A stretch of DNA of 64,000 nucleotides, from contig CAVRSD010000002.1 in the NCBI GenBank assembly GCA_963723765.1, positions 372,001 through 436,000 on the forward strand, read 5' to 3'. Positions within the stretch are counted from its first letter, which is position 1, and every line of letters begins with the position of its first letter. This DNA is from DATBAX01 sp963723765 (lineage in GTDB: Bacteria > Acidobacteriota > Terriglobia > Terriglobales > Acidobacteriaceae). Positions 1 to 9,018 of this stretch are shown one piece after another. Made by a program: the position numbers and the translations under genes. Below the pieces are notes generated by a model, which was not told the origin of the DNA, made no database searches, and saw nothing but the letters and a program-made list of their open reading frames with translations.

Positions 1-775
1 CTATCGATGGAATGGCGACAATCACCAGATCGATTCCGTGGCTTGCGACCATCTCTCTGGTGACCGGACCGCGAATCACCGGCAGTGATCGCCGTCTTTC
101 ATAGGCCATTTCATAAATCGTACTCCCGGCCTTGGTACTGTCATCATCGACAAAAGCAACTGGTTCCAGCCCCAGTTTAGGAGAACGCTGCAGCACCGAA
201 AATACTCGGCGTCCGGTCCCTCCCGCGCCATAAATTAGAACCTTTTCGTTGCCGTGGCCTCGAGCGTGCAACATGCTTACCACGGAATACGTAAAATGCT
301 TTTGCAGGAACAGCAGCAGCGGGACCAGGCTCAGGCCAAGAATCAATAGCCAGCGCGAGAAGAGAACATTGGTGAAGAAGCTTATTGCAAATACGATGAG
401 AAATGCTTCAGCGGAAACTCGAAGCACCTGTTCAGTCTCCCGCACCCGGAGCAAACTATTGCCCCGCCGGTAGGCGCCGGCGCGGTCTAACATCAGTACC
501 ATGACAATCGCAAATGCGGGTGCCACCGCGAGGACCGTCCGAGAAGGGTAGTAAATATGCGTTCCCAGGACAAAAGAATTGTAGATCGTGTAACTGGCAA
601 TTACGGTGCAGAGGATCGTCAAGAAATCCGCAGCTATCTCACACAAGACCACCATACGCCAAAATTGGGTGGCTGCGCGTCGCCTCTCATCTCGTTGTAC
701 TAACCTGAGATCGGCAGCCTGACCCTGCGCACGCGAAGGTTGAGCGACCTGGCTTGCTTCGGCGGAGGAATGCAT
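1..775 (-). CDS. Polyprenyl-phosphate sugar transferase or CapD-type epimerase, N-terminal part
   Basis: An open frame on the minus strand starts at the ATG at 775 and runs off the left edge, so only about 258 N-terminal residues are present. After a charged cytoplasmic leader there are about four hydrophobic segments (around residues 40-60, 80-95, 120-135 and 140-155), then a Rossmann-like nucleotide-binding region starting KVLIYGAGGTGRRVF and containing AFVDDD. This layout is the membrane plus CoA_binding_3 part shared by undecaprenyl-phosphate glycosylphosphotransferases (WbaP/WcaJ-like) and by membrane nucleotide-sugar dehydratases (CapD/WbpM). The deciding C-terminal domain is outside the window. 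It lies 61 bases behind the PAP2-Wzi gene on the same strand, so it probably belongs to the polysaccharide operon. The ribosome site before the ATG is weak. Confidence 0.75.
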   Translation of the reverse strand, partial: MHSSAEASQVAQPSRAQGQAADLRLVQRDERRRAATQFWRMVVLCEIAADFLTILCTVIASYTIYNSFVLGTHIYYPSRTVLAVAPAFAIVMVLMLDRAGAYRRGNSLLRVRETEQVLRVSAEAFLIVFAISFFTNVLFSRWLLILGLSLVPLLLFLQKHFTYSVVSMLHARGHGNEKVLIYGAGGTGRRVFSVLQRSPKLGLEPVAFVDDDSTKAGSTIYEMAYERRRSLPVIRGPVTREMVASHGIDLVIVAIPSI

Positions 776-836
776 TTTAGTTTTCTGGAAAGAATTAATA
801 AAGATCCGCTACGAGTGGCCCGAGGCTTTCATCCTG

Positions 837-3425
837 TCATTTATGAAACTGCAAATTGGGATGAAAAGTCAGTTGAACCGATGCCGTAACGTTGGATTGA
901 GCGCTTGATCGCAGAACCGGAAAGTTCCATTGTTCATACTGCAGGAAGCCGGTAAAAGAAACGTCCGGACGTAGATTGCATTCATATTGGGCCGAGAAGT
1001 CGTTGGCGTGCCCACCACCCTCGCCCTGTGCGTTTACCACGAACTTTGAGTTCACTTCCTGGTGCCTGTAACCAACCTGCAATTTGTTGCGCGAGGAAAA
1101 CCAGTAGGTTGCCCAGGCTTGTCCGCCAAATCCTGCGCGGCCAATCCAGGTACCCATGAGATTGCCGTCATTTGTGTACCCCGAACGATAGCGAAGGTCG
1201 TAATAGGGGAAACCCGGCGGAAATTCGTTTCCGGCCGCGAAAGGTTCCTTCAGGCCTTCCAGGCGAAGATCCATCTTTGGAATCTTGGGTAACCGCGGGA
1301 GATAGATACCCGGATTCAGCAAAGGACGACTCGAACCAATGGGTGAGTATTCGTCTCCCACCAGAGAATCGTTGTAGATGGTCAACCAGTTTCTCAGTCC
1401 CGGAATTCGATAACTGAAATCAAATTCGGAAAAGCGTTTGGCGGGATTTCCCGCCTGGATAGTCTGCTTGTGCACGTAGTAACTTCTCACAAACTCGTTC
1501 CAGGTGAAGGGCAGCCCCGGGCCGCCGAAGATTGCGGTTACACCCATCCCGAATTCCAGGTTTTCCGTAGGTTTAAAACTGATCTTGTTCTCGTGAATAA
1601 AAGGCTGCGGGTGAAATGTCGGTCCCAGCAGATGTGGATTTGGAGGGTCGAATTCCCAGCGCTGTCCCGAAAGCTGACCAACGAAAAAATCCATTCGGAC
1701 CGGTCCCAGCAGGCGCGACAGCAAGGGGATCTCGAAGGGCGAGACGTTATCGATGCGAAACATTGGGATCGGCGCTGCGTTGTCGCTCAGTAAAAGCGAG
1801 CCGGTTTGGCTTGGGCCCAGCCATTCGCTTTGCTTGCCAAAAGAGAATTGCACGTTGTGAATGTTGAGCGTGACCGCACTATCCAACAGGCGGAACTGGT
1901 TTGCTGCGGCGGTTGCGTTGTTGAGCTCAGAAACCGGAACCGTCGCGCAGCCCGGCCCAGCAGTGGGCTGAATGCAAAGCAAATCGGCAGCCGCCGTCGC
2001 CTGGAGAACGCTGGCCGGGTCCGATGCTACAGCGGGCGCGTGCTGGTACTCACCGCGAATATAAAACGCGAACGGGCCAAGCTCCGCGTGCGCCGTGATG
2101 CCAGCTACAGCGTTGAAACCTTGCCCATAGGGGCGGCCGAAATCATTAATGATGGTCTGGCCAAAATGATAGCCATCGCGCAGCGGAGGACCGGCAATTT
2201 CCGTGGTCCGTTCATAGATCGAGTCCAGACTCGCCCCAACATTTGCTGCTCCATCCCGGCGACTGGTTTCGACAGCAAATTCAGAGACCAAGTCGCCGTA
2301 AATCTGCTGCCCCTTCGCATCATTCGCGTCGGCATTGCCGATTTGCTCACCAGCTTCTTCCAGCAGACGAGCACACTCCATGCGAGTCCAGGGACGAATT
2401 CCCAAATACGCGCTTTGTATATATCCCATAGCAATCAGACGATCAAATGCCGGATAGACCCAACTATCGAGCGGAACATAGGGTGAACCCATGTTGTCCG
2501 GGTTGCGAGTCTTGTCTCCGGTAGGCTCCGGCAAAACACTTCCCCAGGAAGTTCCGCCCAATTCTGGATCATGATGCGCGCGATAGACCTGACGCCCAAA
2601 ATACCAGCCCAACACGCCGCCGATCACCGCGTCTGAAGCAAAATGCTGTTTGGAAGTAACCCTGGTCAGGGTCACTCCGGATGCCATTCCATAAGCAAGT
2701 ATCTGGCTGAGTGTACCGGGATACTCGTGTGCCCAAACACTCGCAATCGACCAGGCTGCAGCCGATTGCTCGGACGGAAACGAAGCTCCGCCGGTAAAGA
2801 AAGATCCATGCCCATTGTCTTCGAAGGGACGCGGCCTCTGTGTAATGCCCTTCAACAGAAAAGCCACCGCGGTGCTGTTGATTGCGGCTTCCCCGCTCAG
2901 CATGCCAGCCTCTTGAAGATGATCGTCATTCGTCATGCGACCCAGAAGAAATGAACCTCCGGACACAGCCGCCATTGAGTACAGCGTGTAATTGGAAATC
3001 TTCCGGCTGCGTTTCAATTGACTCGGATCGTCCGGAACTTGTTTCGCAATCCATGAGTCGCTGGCAATCAGGCCAGCGGTAATACCCGCGAAGGGCGCGA
3101 TCCATTTGAGATCTTTCATGCGTAACCGAACCGGACTTGTCCAGAATTGTTCCTGGTCGGTGGTCAGGTGCTTTACAAAAGGCGAGATCAATCGATTCTC
3201 GGGATTTTCGCCAGGCTGCAACACATAGCGATCTTCGTCTTCGTCTTTACCCGTATTTTTTTTGTCGGTATCTGCTTTTGCGCTGGATGGCGTAGTTGTC
3301 TGGCTGCTGTCGGCCGGCGTCTCTGATGCTTTCGGCTGCTTCTCGTCCTGAGCGGAGAGCAAACGACTTAATGTCAGCACCAAAACTACAAGAACGAAAC
3401 CAGAAATCGTGACGCGCCACATCAT
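837..3425 (-). CDS. PAP2 phosphatase-like + Wzi capsule-assembly fusion protein
   Basis: 862 residues. An N-terminal signal peptide (hydrophobic core ending near LLSAQ) directs export. Residues about 95-285 form a PAP2-like domain: motif 1 is present as KGITQRPRP and motif 3 keeps Arg, His and Asp in TRVTSKQHFASD. Motif 2, normally PSGH or PSEH, reads PSEQ, so the usual general-acid histidine is a glutamine. Residues about 300-862 are a long beta-rich region of Wzi/capsule-assembly type (outer-membrane barrel that anchors surface polysaccharide). The start lies 12 bases after the SLBB exporter stop, with a GGAG-like site in front, so the two are co-transcribed. It may help organise exported polysaccharide at the surface, while the phosphatase half may be weak or inactive. 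Confidence 0.85.
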   Translation of the reverse strand: MMWRVTISGFVLVVLVLTLSRLLSAQDEKQPKASETPADSSQTTTPSSAKADTDKKNTGKDEDEDRYVLQPGENPENRLISPFVKHLTTDQEQFWTSPVRLRMKDLKWIAPFAGITAGLIASDSWIAKQVPDDPSQLKRSRKISNYTLYSMAAVSGGSFLLGRMTNDDHLQEAGMLSGEAAINSTAVAFLLKGITQRPRPFEDNGHGSFFTGGASFPSEQSAAAWSIASVWAHEYPGTLSQILAYGMASGVTLTRVTSKQHFASDAVIGGVLGWYFGRQVYRAHHDPELGGTSWGSVLPEPTGDKTRNPDNMGSPYVPLDSWVYPAFDRLIAMGYIQSAYLGIRPWTRMECARLLEEAGEQIGNADANDAKGQQIYGDLVSEFAVETSRRDGAANVGASLDSIYERTTEIAGPPLRDGYHFGQTIINDFGRPYGQGFNAVAGITAHAELGPFAFYIRGEYQHAPAVASDPASVLQATAAADLLCIQPTAGPGCATVPVSELNNATAAANQFRLLDSAVTLNIHNVQFSFGKQSEWLGPSQTGSLLLSDNAAPIPMFRIDNVSPFEIPLLSRLLGPVRMDFFVGQLSGQRWEFDPPNPHLLGPTFHPQPFIHENKISFKPTENLEFGMGVTAIFGGPGLPFTWNEFVRSYYVHKQTIQAGNPAKRFSEFDFSYRIPGLRNWLTIYNDSLVGDEYSPIGSSRPLLNPGIYLPRLPKIPKMDLRLEGLKEPFAAGNEFPPGFPYYDLRYRSGYTNDGNLMGTWIGRAGFGGQAWATYWFSSRNKLQVGYRHQEVNSKFVVNAQGEGGGHANDFSAQYECNLRPDVSFTGFLQYEQWNFPVLRSSAQSNVTASVQLTFHPNLQFHK

Positions 3426-3437
3426 GCGTCGCTCCGC

Positions 3438-6400
3438 TCAGAAACTTCGTCCGACCTGGATGGCGATACCCACCGCATAAGCTATCTGGGCAGCTTCCAA
3501 TGTCGACTTCCATTTTGTCGTCCCACTAAATGCTTTCTCAGGTGCCATGACCATGTCCCCAGGCTGCAATGCAGTCTTTTCCACTCCACCGCTGAACAAT
3601 CCCCCGGAGTTGCCCATCACGGAACCATCGGCCCGGATCACAAAAATGGCTTTCTTGTTTGCCATATTCGTAGGTCCACCCGCTTGTTTGAGATACCAGT
3701 CTGCATCCTTGCCCGGTTTGAAAGTCACAGCAGTCGGGTTGTATACCGATCCGTCGACCATCACAAAATTTGGCCGTTTGGGAACATAGATTGCATCCCC
3801 AGCCCGGACCTCAACATCGGCGGATGTGTTCGTCCAACGCTTGACGTTCTGAGAAATATGAATCACCAGCCGTCCGGCAGGCGGCGTATTTTGCAATCTC
3901 TGAATCGTGGTTTGCCACTGATTCAGGGCCGCTTCCTTTGCCATTCTCTGATCTTGATCGGTATCGGGGATAAGTTTCAGACTGGCTCCGTCAGTTTGGA
4001 CTTCTCGGACCAGTTCGCTTCGGTTTTGCTCTTCGATGTCCCGAACCTGTATCCGCTCGAAGATAGAGGCGGATGGATAAGCGTCTCCTCGAAAGCCCCC
4101 AGCGCGGGCAATGATCGAACTCAACCGCTCTCCTTCCTTGATTCCGTACGTGCCGGGGTGAAGGACTTCGCCCTTCACTTCAATGGTCGCCTGAATGTCG
4201 TTCCATCCTGCCAACTGGCGGATAGTGAGAACATCGCCGTCGTGCAGGCGCACGTCGCTGTCCGCTTCGCCGGCCAAGGCTTTAGCGATTGGAACCTCTA
4301 CACTCTCGCCCGTCACGTTGGTCCCTTGCATTACTTCATAGTGGGTCAGATCTGCAGTTTCGGTGAAAGCGCTGCGTTTAAAACCGCCGGCAACGTGTAC
4401 AAGATCAGCGGCAGTCATACCTTCGCCGAGCGGATATTTCCCTGGCCTCGGAACCTCACCCTGAATGAGAACGATGGGCGGATCTAATTTGGTCTGGCTG
4501 GGATGGATGAAAACGCGGTCCTTGGGCCGTAACAAAACGTTGTCTGCGTTCTCGCCTGAAAGAGCCTGGCGCAAGTTAACACTAAACACTTTCAGCTTAC
4601 CGTCGTCCGTTTTGCGAAAGACCTGCGCATCGCCCAACTCGGCATCCGGATTTACTCCGCCCGCCAGATAAACCGCATCGCGCAAGTGAGTCTCGCCATT
4701 GGTAATGTGGTCTCCCGGATCGCGCACTGCCCCGCTTACTGTAATCACCGGCTGATCTTCGAAGTCGTAGCGTCCGAAGATGCGGATCGTATCGAACGGC
4801 TTCAGGATAAGGTCTTGATTCTTCCCATCCATCACCTCGCCAAGATTAAATGCCAGTACCATCGGCGTGTAATCCGGGGCTTGCAGCCGAATAATCTCCG
4901 CGTGCCGGCGTGAAGGCTCCGGCAAGAGATCGCTATAGGACTGAAGAATATCGGTGACCTTCATTCCCTCGTGGTAGGGATACTTGCCGGGATGAAAAAC
5001 ATGCCCGTCCACATAAACAGTCTTATCGGCGTAGGGGAGAATTGGGGAAATCCTAATCTTGTCTCCATCCTGGACCAGAAACTCATCGAGTGCTTTGCCA
5101 ATTGCCATTGGATCGTTGCTCACCGGAAGATCGAGTCTCAACATGCTGCGACTCTCGTGCGCGACCAGCCGCTCGAGATCCACATGACGCAATGTGCCAG
5201 ACGGCAACACGCCACCGGCCAGCTCCAGGACCTCAGACAAACTTTTTTCTCCGGACAGTTCATAGATCGCCGGCCGCTGCACCATGCCTTCCACCGTAAC
5301 TTGCGTACCGATTGGGGAGACAAGGATCGTGTCTCCGGATTGAATTCTGTCCAGCTCGGAATGGATTCCATGCAACAAAAGATCGTAGGCATCGACCTCT
5401 TGCACAAGAGTCTTGCCACGGTATTGCTTTAAGTGACGGAGCGAACCGCGAGAGGTCGGACCACCAGCAGCGTACAAGGCATTCAACGGCGTGGAAAGCG
5501 AACTAATGTCATAGGCTCCCGGGCTTTCGACATCTCCTACAACATAGACACGTACTGTACGAATGCGGGCTACTGAAACGTCAGCATCGATCTCATGGAA
5601 CTGAGTGCGCAAAGCAGCTTGCATCACGCGCTGCACTTCGCCCACACTGCGGCCCGAAACCTGCACCGCGCCAACTTCGGGTAAAGCAACGCGCCCTTCG
5701 CGGTCCACTACCCGTTGCAGATGCTGAGATATGCTCCCGGAAAGTTCGATGCTCAGTCCATCGCCAGGCCCTAGGACGTAGTCGGCGCCCACGGGCATAT
5801 CCATGGGCAGCCTGTCCAAATTCCCGGTACCATTGTGGAAAATCTCCATTCCGAAGCGTTCCAGGATCGCGGGCCGGCTTGTTACCTGCGCATAAAGGTC
5901 GTACAGAGAAGGCACGTCGGCGTAGGGGTTGGGACGGCGGCTAATCAGTGGACGATCTTCGTTCAAATCCGAAGGCGAAGGAATTCGTCTTTGTGGCACA
6001 TCTAAACGAGCTTGCTGCTGGGTGGTTTGCGGCACTCGAGGTTGATAGTCCATTCCCGAAGCCGACAGCTGGCTGGCAAAATTCGGAAGTACTGCGCTAT
6101 CGAGCAAGGACGACCCACTCAGCCCGGCTTTTGCGCCAAGGCCAGAACCAAGAGTACCAGCGGATAGCATTGAACTAGCATTCAGCAGATCTGGCAATTC
6201 TTCCGGCGTGATCCGGCGCATGCTCCCAGTATTGATTTCACCCGAGTCCTGGAACACATCGAGATTCGATTGAACACTGTTTGATTGCAGACCGGCCTGG
6301 TCCAACTGCCGCGCCGGATTATCCGGCGCAGAATTCTGGGGGGCTGGGGTTTGTGGATTTGAGGGATAAGATGGGGAAAGTTGTGGATTCACATTCGAGG

Positions 6401-6902
6401 GCACGGATGGAACGTTGTAGTTGTACCGTTCGTCCGCATGTTTCGACCAGTAGGCATCTTCCTGGTTTTCTTTTGATTTTGATGGCAGCGTTTGATCGGT
6501 TGCCTTGCCTTCGGATGTACGCGTCACCCCTCGTTGTGCTTCTAATTCTTCTTCTCTTTTTTTTCTTTCAATTTCTTCCCGCGACGGTTTGGCGCGAACG
6601 TAATAACGATCCTCGATCTCCCGTGTAGCGAGGACGCGAATGTTATCGTCGTCGCGTAACAGACGGAACAAAGCATTATCCGTGAGATCACTGGGATCAA
6701 GGATGCGTCCCTGTTCATACGCCTTTATCACGAGCAATTTCTTTACTTGCAGGAGCAGGCCGGGTTCATCCCGCAATATGTCTATGATCTTGTCCGCCGA
6801 AAGTGAAACTTTTTCTTCTGCCTCCTTTGGCGGCACGGCTTCTCGTGGTCGACAATGCCTCGTCGTAGGAAACACTGCTTTGCGCATTGGCATTGCGCAC
6901 AA
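3438..6902 (-). CDS. Multi-SLBB polysaccharide export protein (Wza-like), main frame
   Basis: About 1150 residues in this frame. Residues about 21-110 are a charged region followed by a Pro/Gln/Ser-rich stretch (about 110-330). A poly-export domain follows (about 370-450, with VLGPGDGLSIELSG), then about seven SLBB-like repeats to the C-terminus, recognisable by recurring V.G.V..PG.Y..... and L..AGG signatures. Family knowledge: such proteins form the periplasmic/outer-membrane channel for capsule or exopolysaccharide. The apparent start in this frame is only a TTG at 6902 with no signal peptide. The signal peptide lies in a second frame just upstream (6843-6987), so a one-base frame break near 6843 is likely. 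Removing one base gives a protein of about 1182 residues. It lies between the NusG-like gene and the Wzi fusion. Confidence 0.9.
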   Translation of the reverse strand: MCAMPMRKAVFPTTRHCRPREAVPPKEAEEKVSLSADKIIDILRDEPGLLLQVKKLLVIKAYEQGRILDPSDLTDNALFRLLRDDDNIRVLATREIEDRYYVRAKPSREEIERKKREEELEAQRGVTRTSEGKATDQTLPSKSKENQEDAYWSKHADERYNYNVPSVPSNVNPQLSPSYPSNPQTPAPQNSAPDNPARQLDQAGLQSNSVQSNLDVFQDSGEINTGSMRRITPEELPDLLNASSMLSAGTLGSGLGAKAGLSGSSLLDSAVLPNFASQLSASGMDYQPRVPQTTQQQARLDVPQRRIPSPSDLNEDRPLISRRPNPYADVPSLYDLYAQVTSRPAILERFGMEIFHNGTGNLDRLPMDMPVGADYVLGPGDGLSIELSGSISQHLQRVVDREGRVALPEVGAVQVSGRSVGEVQRVMQAALRTQFHEIDADVSVARIRTVRVYVVGDVESPGAYDISSLSTPLNALYAAGGPTSRGSLRHLKQYRGKTLVQEVDAYDLLLHGIHSELDRIQSGDTILVSPIGTQVTVEGMVQRPAIYELSGEKSLSEVLELAGGVLPSGTLRHVDLERLVAHESRSMLRLDLPVSNDPMAIGKALDEFLVQDGDKIRISPILPYADKTVYVDGHVFHPGKYPYHEGMKVTDILQSYSDLLPEPSRRHAEIIRLQAPDYTPMVLAFNLGEVMDGKNQDLILKPFDTIRIFGRYDFEDQPVITVSGAVRDPGDHITNGETHLRDAVYLAGGVNPDAELGDAQVFRKTDDGKLKVFSVNLRQALSGENADNVLLRPKDRVFIHPSQTKLDPPIVLIQGEVPRPGKYPLGEGMTAADLVHVAGGFKRSAFTETADLTHYEVMQGTNVTGESVEVPIAKALAGEADSDVRLHDGDVLTIRQLAGWNDIQATIEVKGEVLHPGTYGIKEGERLSSIIARAGGFRGDAYPSASIFERIQVRDIEEQNRSELVREVQTDGASLKLIPDTDQDQRMAKEAALNQWQTTIQRLQNTPPAGRLVIHISQNVKRWTNTSADVEVRAGDAIYVPKRPNFVMVDGSVYNPTAVTFKPGKDADWYLKQAGGPTNMANKKAIFVIRADGSVMGNSGGLFSGGVEKTALQPGDMVMAPEKAFSGTTKWKSTLEAAQIAYAVGIAIQVGRSF

Positions 6903-6987
6903 CTCCGCATAGAGCAGTCAGCAGGCACGCCGAGAACAAGACCATCGAGATTCGGGCAGAGCAAGATTTCAAATGAGGTCTCAACAT
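6843..6987 (-). other. Out-of-frame 5' segment with signal peptide of the SLBB exporter
   Basis: From the ATG at 6987 (preceded by AGAGGCAAAA, a fair ribosome site) this frame reads a basic start, a hydrophobic core ending LLTALCGVV and a cleavage-like NANAQ, then SYDEALSTT. At about 6843 the match passes to the frame that continues EAVPPKEAEEKVSL into the main body. The two frames differ by one base, and dropping one base near 6843 fuses them cleanly. I read this as the true N-terminus of the exporter, separated by a frame break of real or technical origin. Confidence 0.75.
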
Positions 6988-7095
6988 TTTTGCCTCTGGA
7001 TTTACAGCCGGATTCATCAATCTCGTACGATCAGGCGGGAAAACTGTGTCGTTTTTCTAAAGCCAGCAGCATGGAGAACACGCCTCTTTCGCCCC

Positions 7096-7650
7096 TTAAA
7101 ACAAAGCTTCGACATCAGTTGCGTCCATTTCGATCGCCACGGATCGCATAATCATTTCAATCGAAAGCACAAAGCGATATTTGTCCTTCTTCCGAACCAG
7201 GACCCCTTCGATTCCAGTAAATGGGCCGTTTCTGATGAGCACCCGGCGACCTGTCTTGAGATAAGGATGCGGTGCGGCGCAAACCCCCTCGCCCAATCCC
7301 CTGCGCAATGCCTCGACCTCTCCCTCTGGCAGGGGGGTAGGCAGGCCATTGAAGTTCACAAGGGTCACCACACCAGGTATCTGCAATACTCGCAACCGTT
7401 GCTGCAACGGGATGCGCACAAAGACGTATCCGGGAAACAGCACCAGGTCCAATTCTTTTCGCCGGTCTTTCCATCGTCGTACGCTGCGATAAAGCGGCAC
7501 GAACCCATCGATGTTTCGTTCCATCAGTTGTTGCAGGATCCGTTTCTCGTGATGGACACAGGTGTAGGCAGCGTACCAGCGGGGTGTCGCGCTCGAAGGC
7601 AAATGCGGCGGCGCAGTGGGTCCAGGAAAAACCGACAAGGCACCATTCAT
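7096..7650 (-). CDS. NusG/UpxY-like transcription antitermination factor
   Basis: 184 residues. After a short leader, residues about 23-125 form a NusG N-terminal (NGN) domain: RWYAAYTCVHHEKRI, then LFPGYVFVR, the usual family signature. A KOW-like segment follows around residues 130-165 (GRRVLIRNGPFTGIEGVL). Family knowledge: NusG paralogues of the RfaH/UpxY/LoaP kind bind RNA polymerase and let it read long polysaccharide operons to the end. It is the first gene of the minus-strand polysaccharide operon, 108 bases ahead of the SLBB exporter, exactly where such specialised paralogues sit. It is not expected to be the housekeeping NusG, which normally lies next to secE and ribosomal protein genes. 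Confidence 0.88.
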   Translation of the reverse strand: MNGALSVFPGPTAPPHLPSSATPRWYAAYTCVHHEKRILQQLMERNIDGFVPLYRSVRRWKDRRKELDLVLFPGYVFVRIPLQQRLRVLQIPGVVTLVNFNGLPTPLPEGEVEALRRGLGEGVCAAPHPYLKTGRRVLIRNGPFTGIEGVLVRKKDKYRFVLSIEMIMRSVAIEMDATDVEALF

Positions 7651-8012
7651 AGCTCCGCCACCTCTGTTACAGAGTGATTACCCACCTAAACTATTCGCGC
7701 TCAATGATTTAGCGCGTCTTTTCGTCTGGCCAGAAGTTCACTAGCCAACCAACTGTCCTCATCCTGGACGAGTCAATCGAAGGCAGCAAACTTCACGGCT
7801 AAGTTGTAAATTTTTCGTCCAGATTCGAGCTGCCGACTGTTCGGGAGTTTTACATACCTCATAGAGGGGGTTTGTCGGTAACTTGTAAAAAAATTGTCTT
7901 GCTTGATCGTCGGCTCTTCCAGAATTGGGGGAAACTTAACCACCCGACATAGGCTTGCCAACGCAATTGTCAGAGCTTGGCATGAGCCCCATGAGGGCTT
8001 CATGAGTGGGAG
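7651..8012. other. Intergenic region ahead of polysaccharide operon
   Basis: 362 bases between the CheX-like stop and the NusG-like start, both minus strand. It should hold the promoter and leader of the polysaccharide operon. I found no convincing -35/-10 pair. A 76-codon open frame (7773-8003, minus) has no recognisable features and is not called. Confidence 0.4.
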
Positions 8013-8501
8013 TTAGCTATGGACCTGCAGAGAGATGACGAGAGGCAGACCTTCAAAAAGCAGTTGTATCTCGAGAGCAGGAGAGTCTGCCAGAGAGTGT
8101 AGCTGATAGTCGCTGCCGGTAATAATCGTGGGAACAGACAGCATGCATTCTTCGCTCAGGCCGGGGATCTTATTCTTGAAGTTGCCGGCCACCATATTAC
8201 AAACTTCTCCGAGCGCATCGCATAGTTCTGAGCCGACCTTGTCCGGATCCACTCCAAGCATCTTGGATGCCATCAATACAGCCGACTTATGGCTGCACCG
8301 AATACTCATCACGCCGCGCAGCTTCCCGGCCAACCCCACCACGGAGGTGATATCCAGCACGGGGTCGATCATGGTTTTCGGGGTCGTCAGATGGCATCCT
8401 AGCATCAGTTCGAACACTTCCCGGGCCGCGAGTTCAAGCAGCGGGATCCAGTCTTCATGGCCGCTGCCGGTAACGAGTAATTCTTTCGTGGCTTTCATCA
8501 T
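8013..8501 (-). CDS. CheX-like chemotaxis phosphatase
   Basis: 162 residues from the ATG at 8501, whose ATGA overlaps the stop of the upstream response regulator, so the two are translationally coupled. The body shows the CheX/CheC-family pattern: an alpha-beta fold with a segment rich in small residues near VVGLAGKLRGVMSI and the helix motif DALGEVCNMVAGNFKN, where the E..N pair matches the phosphatase signature used to strip phosphate from CheY. Family knowledge: these proteins dephosphorylate CheY-P. The neighbour is a single-domain CheY, which supports this role. A longer frame reaching 8717 exists but overlaps the regulator gene and is rejected as the start. Confidence 0.85.
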   Translation of the reverse strand: MMKATKELLVTGSGHEDWIPLLELAAREVFELMLGCHLTTPKTMIDPVLDITSVVGLAGKLRGVMSIRCSHKSAVLMASKMLGVDPDKVGSELCDALGEVCNMVAGNFKNKIPGLSEECMLSVPTIITGSDYQLHSLADSPALEIQLLFEGLPLVISLQVHS

Positions 8502-8881
8502 TTCCCTGCCAGTACCGGGATCACATGTTCTCTCACCTGGTCCGGGGTAAAAGGCTTGCGAATGTAACCCTTCGCTCCACACGATAATGCCTTTACAACA
8601 TGGGCTTCGCTGCCTTCGGTTGTGATCATGACGACCGGCACTCCTTTTGCGTTCTCGACTCCGGGAAGCTGCTTGACGAACTCCAGCCCGTCCATTACCG
8701 GCATATTGATGTCGCACAGGATCAGGTCTACACGATTGTCCGCGAGTGAGGCCAGCGCCTCAGCGCCGTTGCCGGCTTCGAATACATGGGTCAAGTTGAT
8801 TCCCGCCTGGCGTAATGAACGCTCTACAATCTTCCGCATGACCGACGAATCGTCCACAATCAGAGCACTTATACCGTCCAT
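8498..8881 (-). CDS. CheY-like single-domain response regulator
   Basis: 127 residues from the ATG at 8881 (GGGGA seven bases upstream). It is a bare receiver domain: acidic pocket in LIVDDSSVMR, phosphoacceptor Asp in LILCDINMPVMDG, Thr in VMITTEGS and Lys in IRKPF. There is no output domain, so it acts by protein contact, like CheY. The gene overlaps the CheX-like phosphatase by four bases, which suggests a signal/erase pair. No chemoreceptor or CheA gene is in the window, so its kinase must be elsewhere. The frame is open to 8998, but those codons lack receiver similarity and a good ribosome site. Confidence 0.92.
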   Translation of the reverse strand: MDGISALIVDDSSVMRKIVERSLRQAGINLTHVFEAGNGAEALASLADNRVDLILCDINMPVMDGLEFVKQLPGVENAKGVPVVMITTEGSEAHVVKALSCGAKGYIRKPFTPDQVREHVIPVLAGK

Positions 8882-9018
8882 GAAGAAATCCCCGTTTTCT
8901 ACCGGTGAAATGTCACCTGTTGGGATATCGGCAGAAAACAATAAGGACTTTAGTATGTTGGGGAAATGGGATAAAACCGATGCCGACCAGTGATGCAACC
9001 CGCGCCTTACATTCCCAG

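Noticed and set aside
1806..2486. 226-codon plus-strand frame in the PAP2-Wzi gene
   Set aside because: Antisense shadow; the minus frame has signal peptide, PAP2 and Wzi features.
3684..4487. 267-codon plus-strand frame inside the SLBB exporter
   Set aside because: Shadow of the large minus-strand gene, with no domain or ribosome site.
8502..8717. Extended N-terminus of the CheX-like gene
   Set aside because: It overlaps the response regulator in another frame; the start at 8501 with ATGA overlap fits better.
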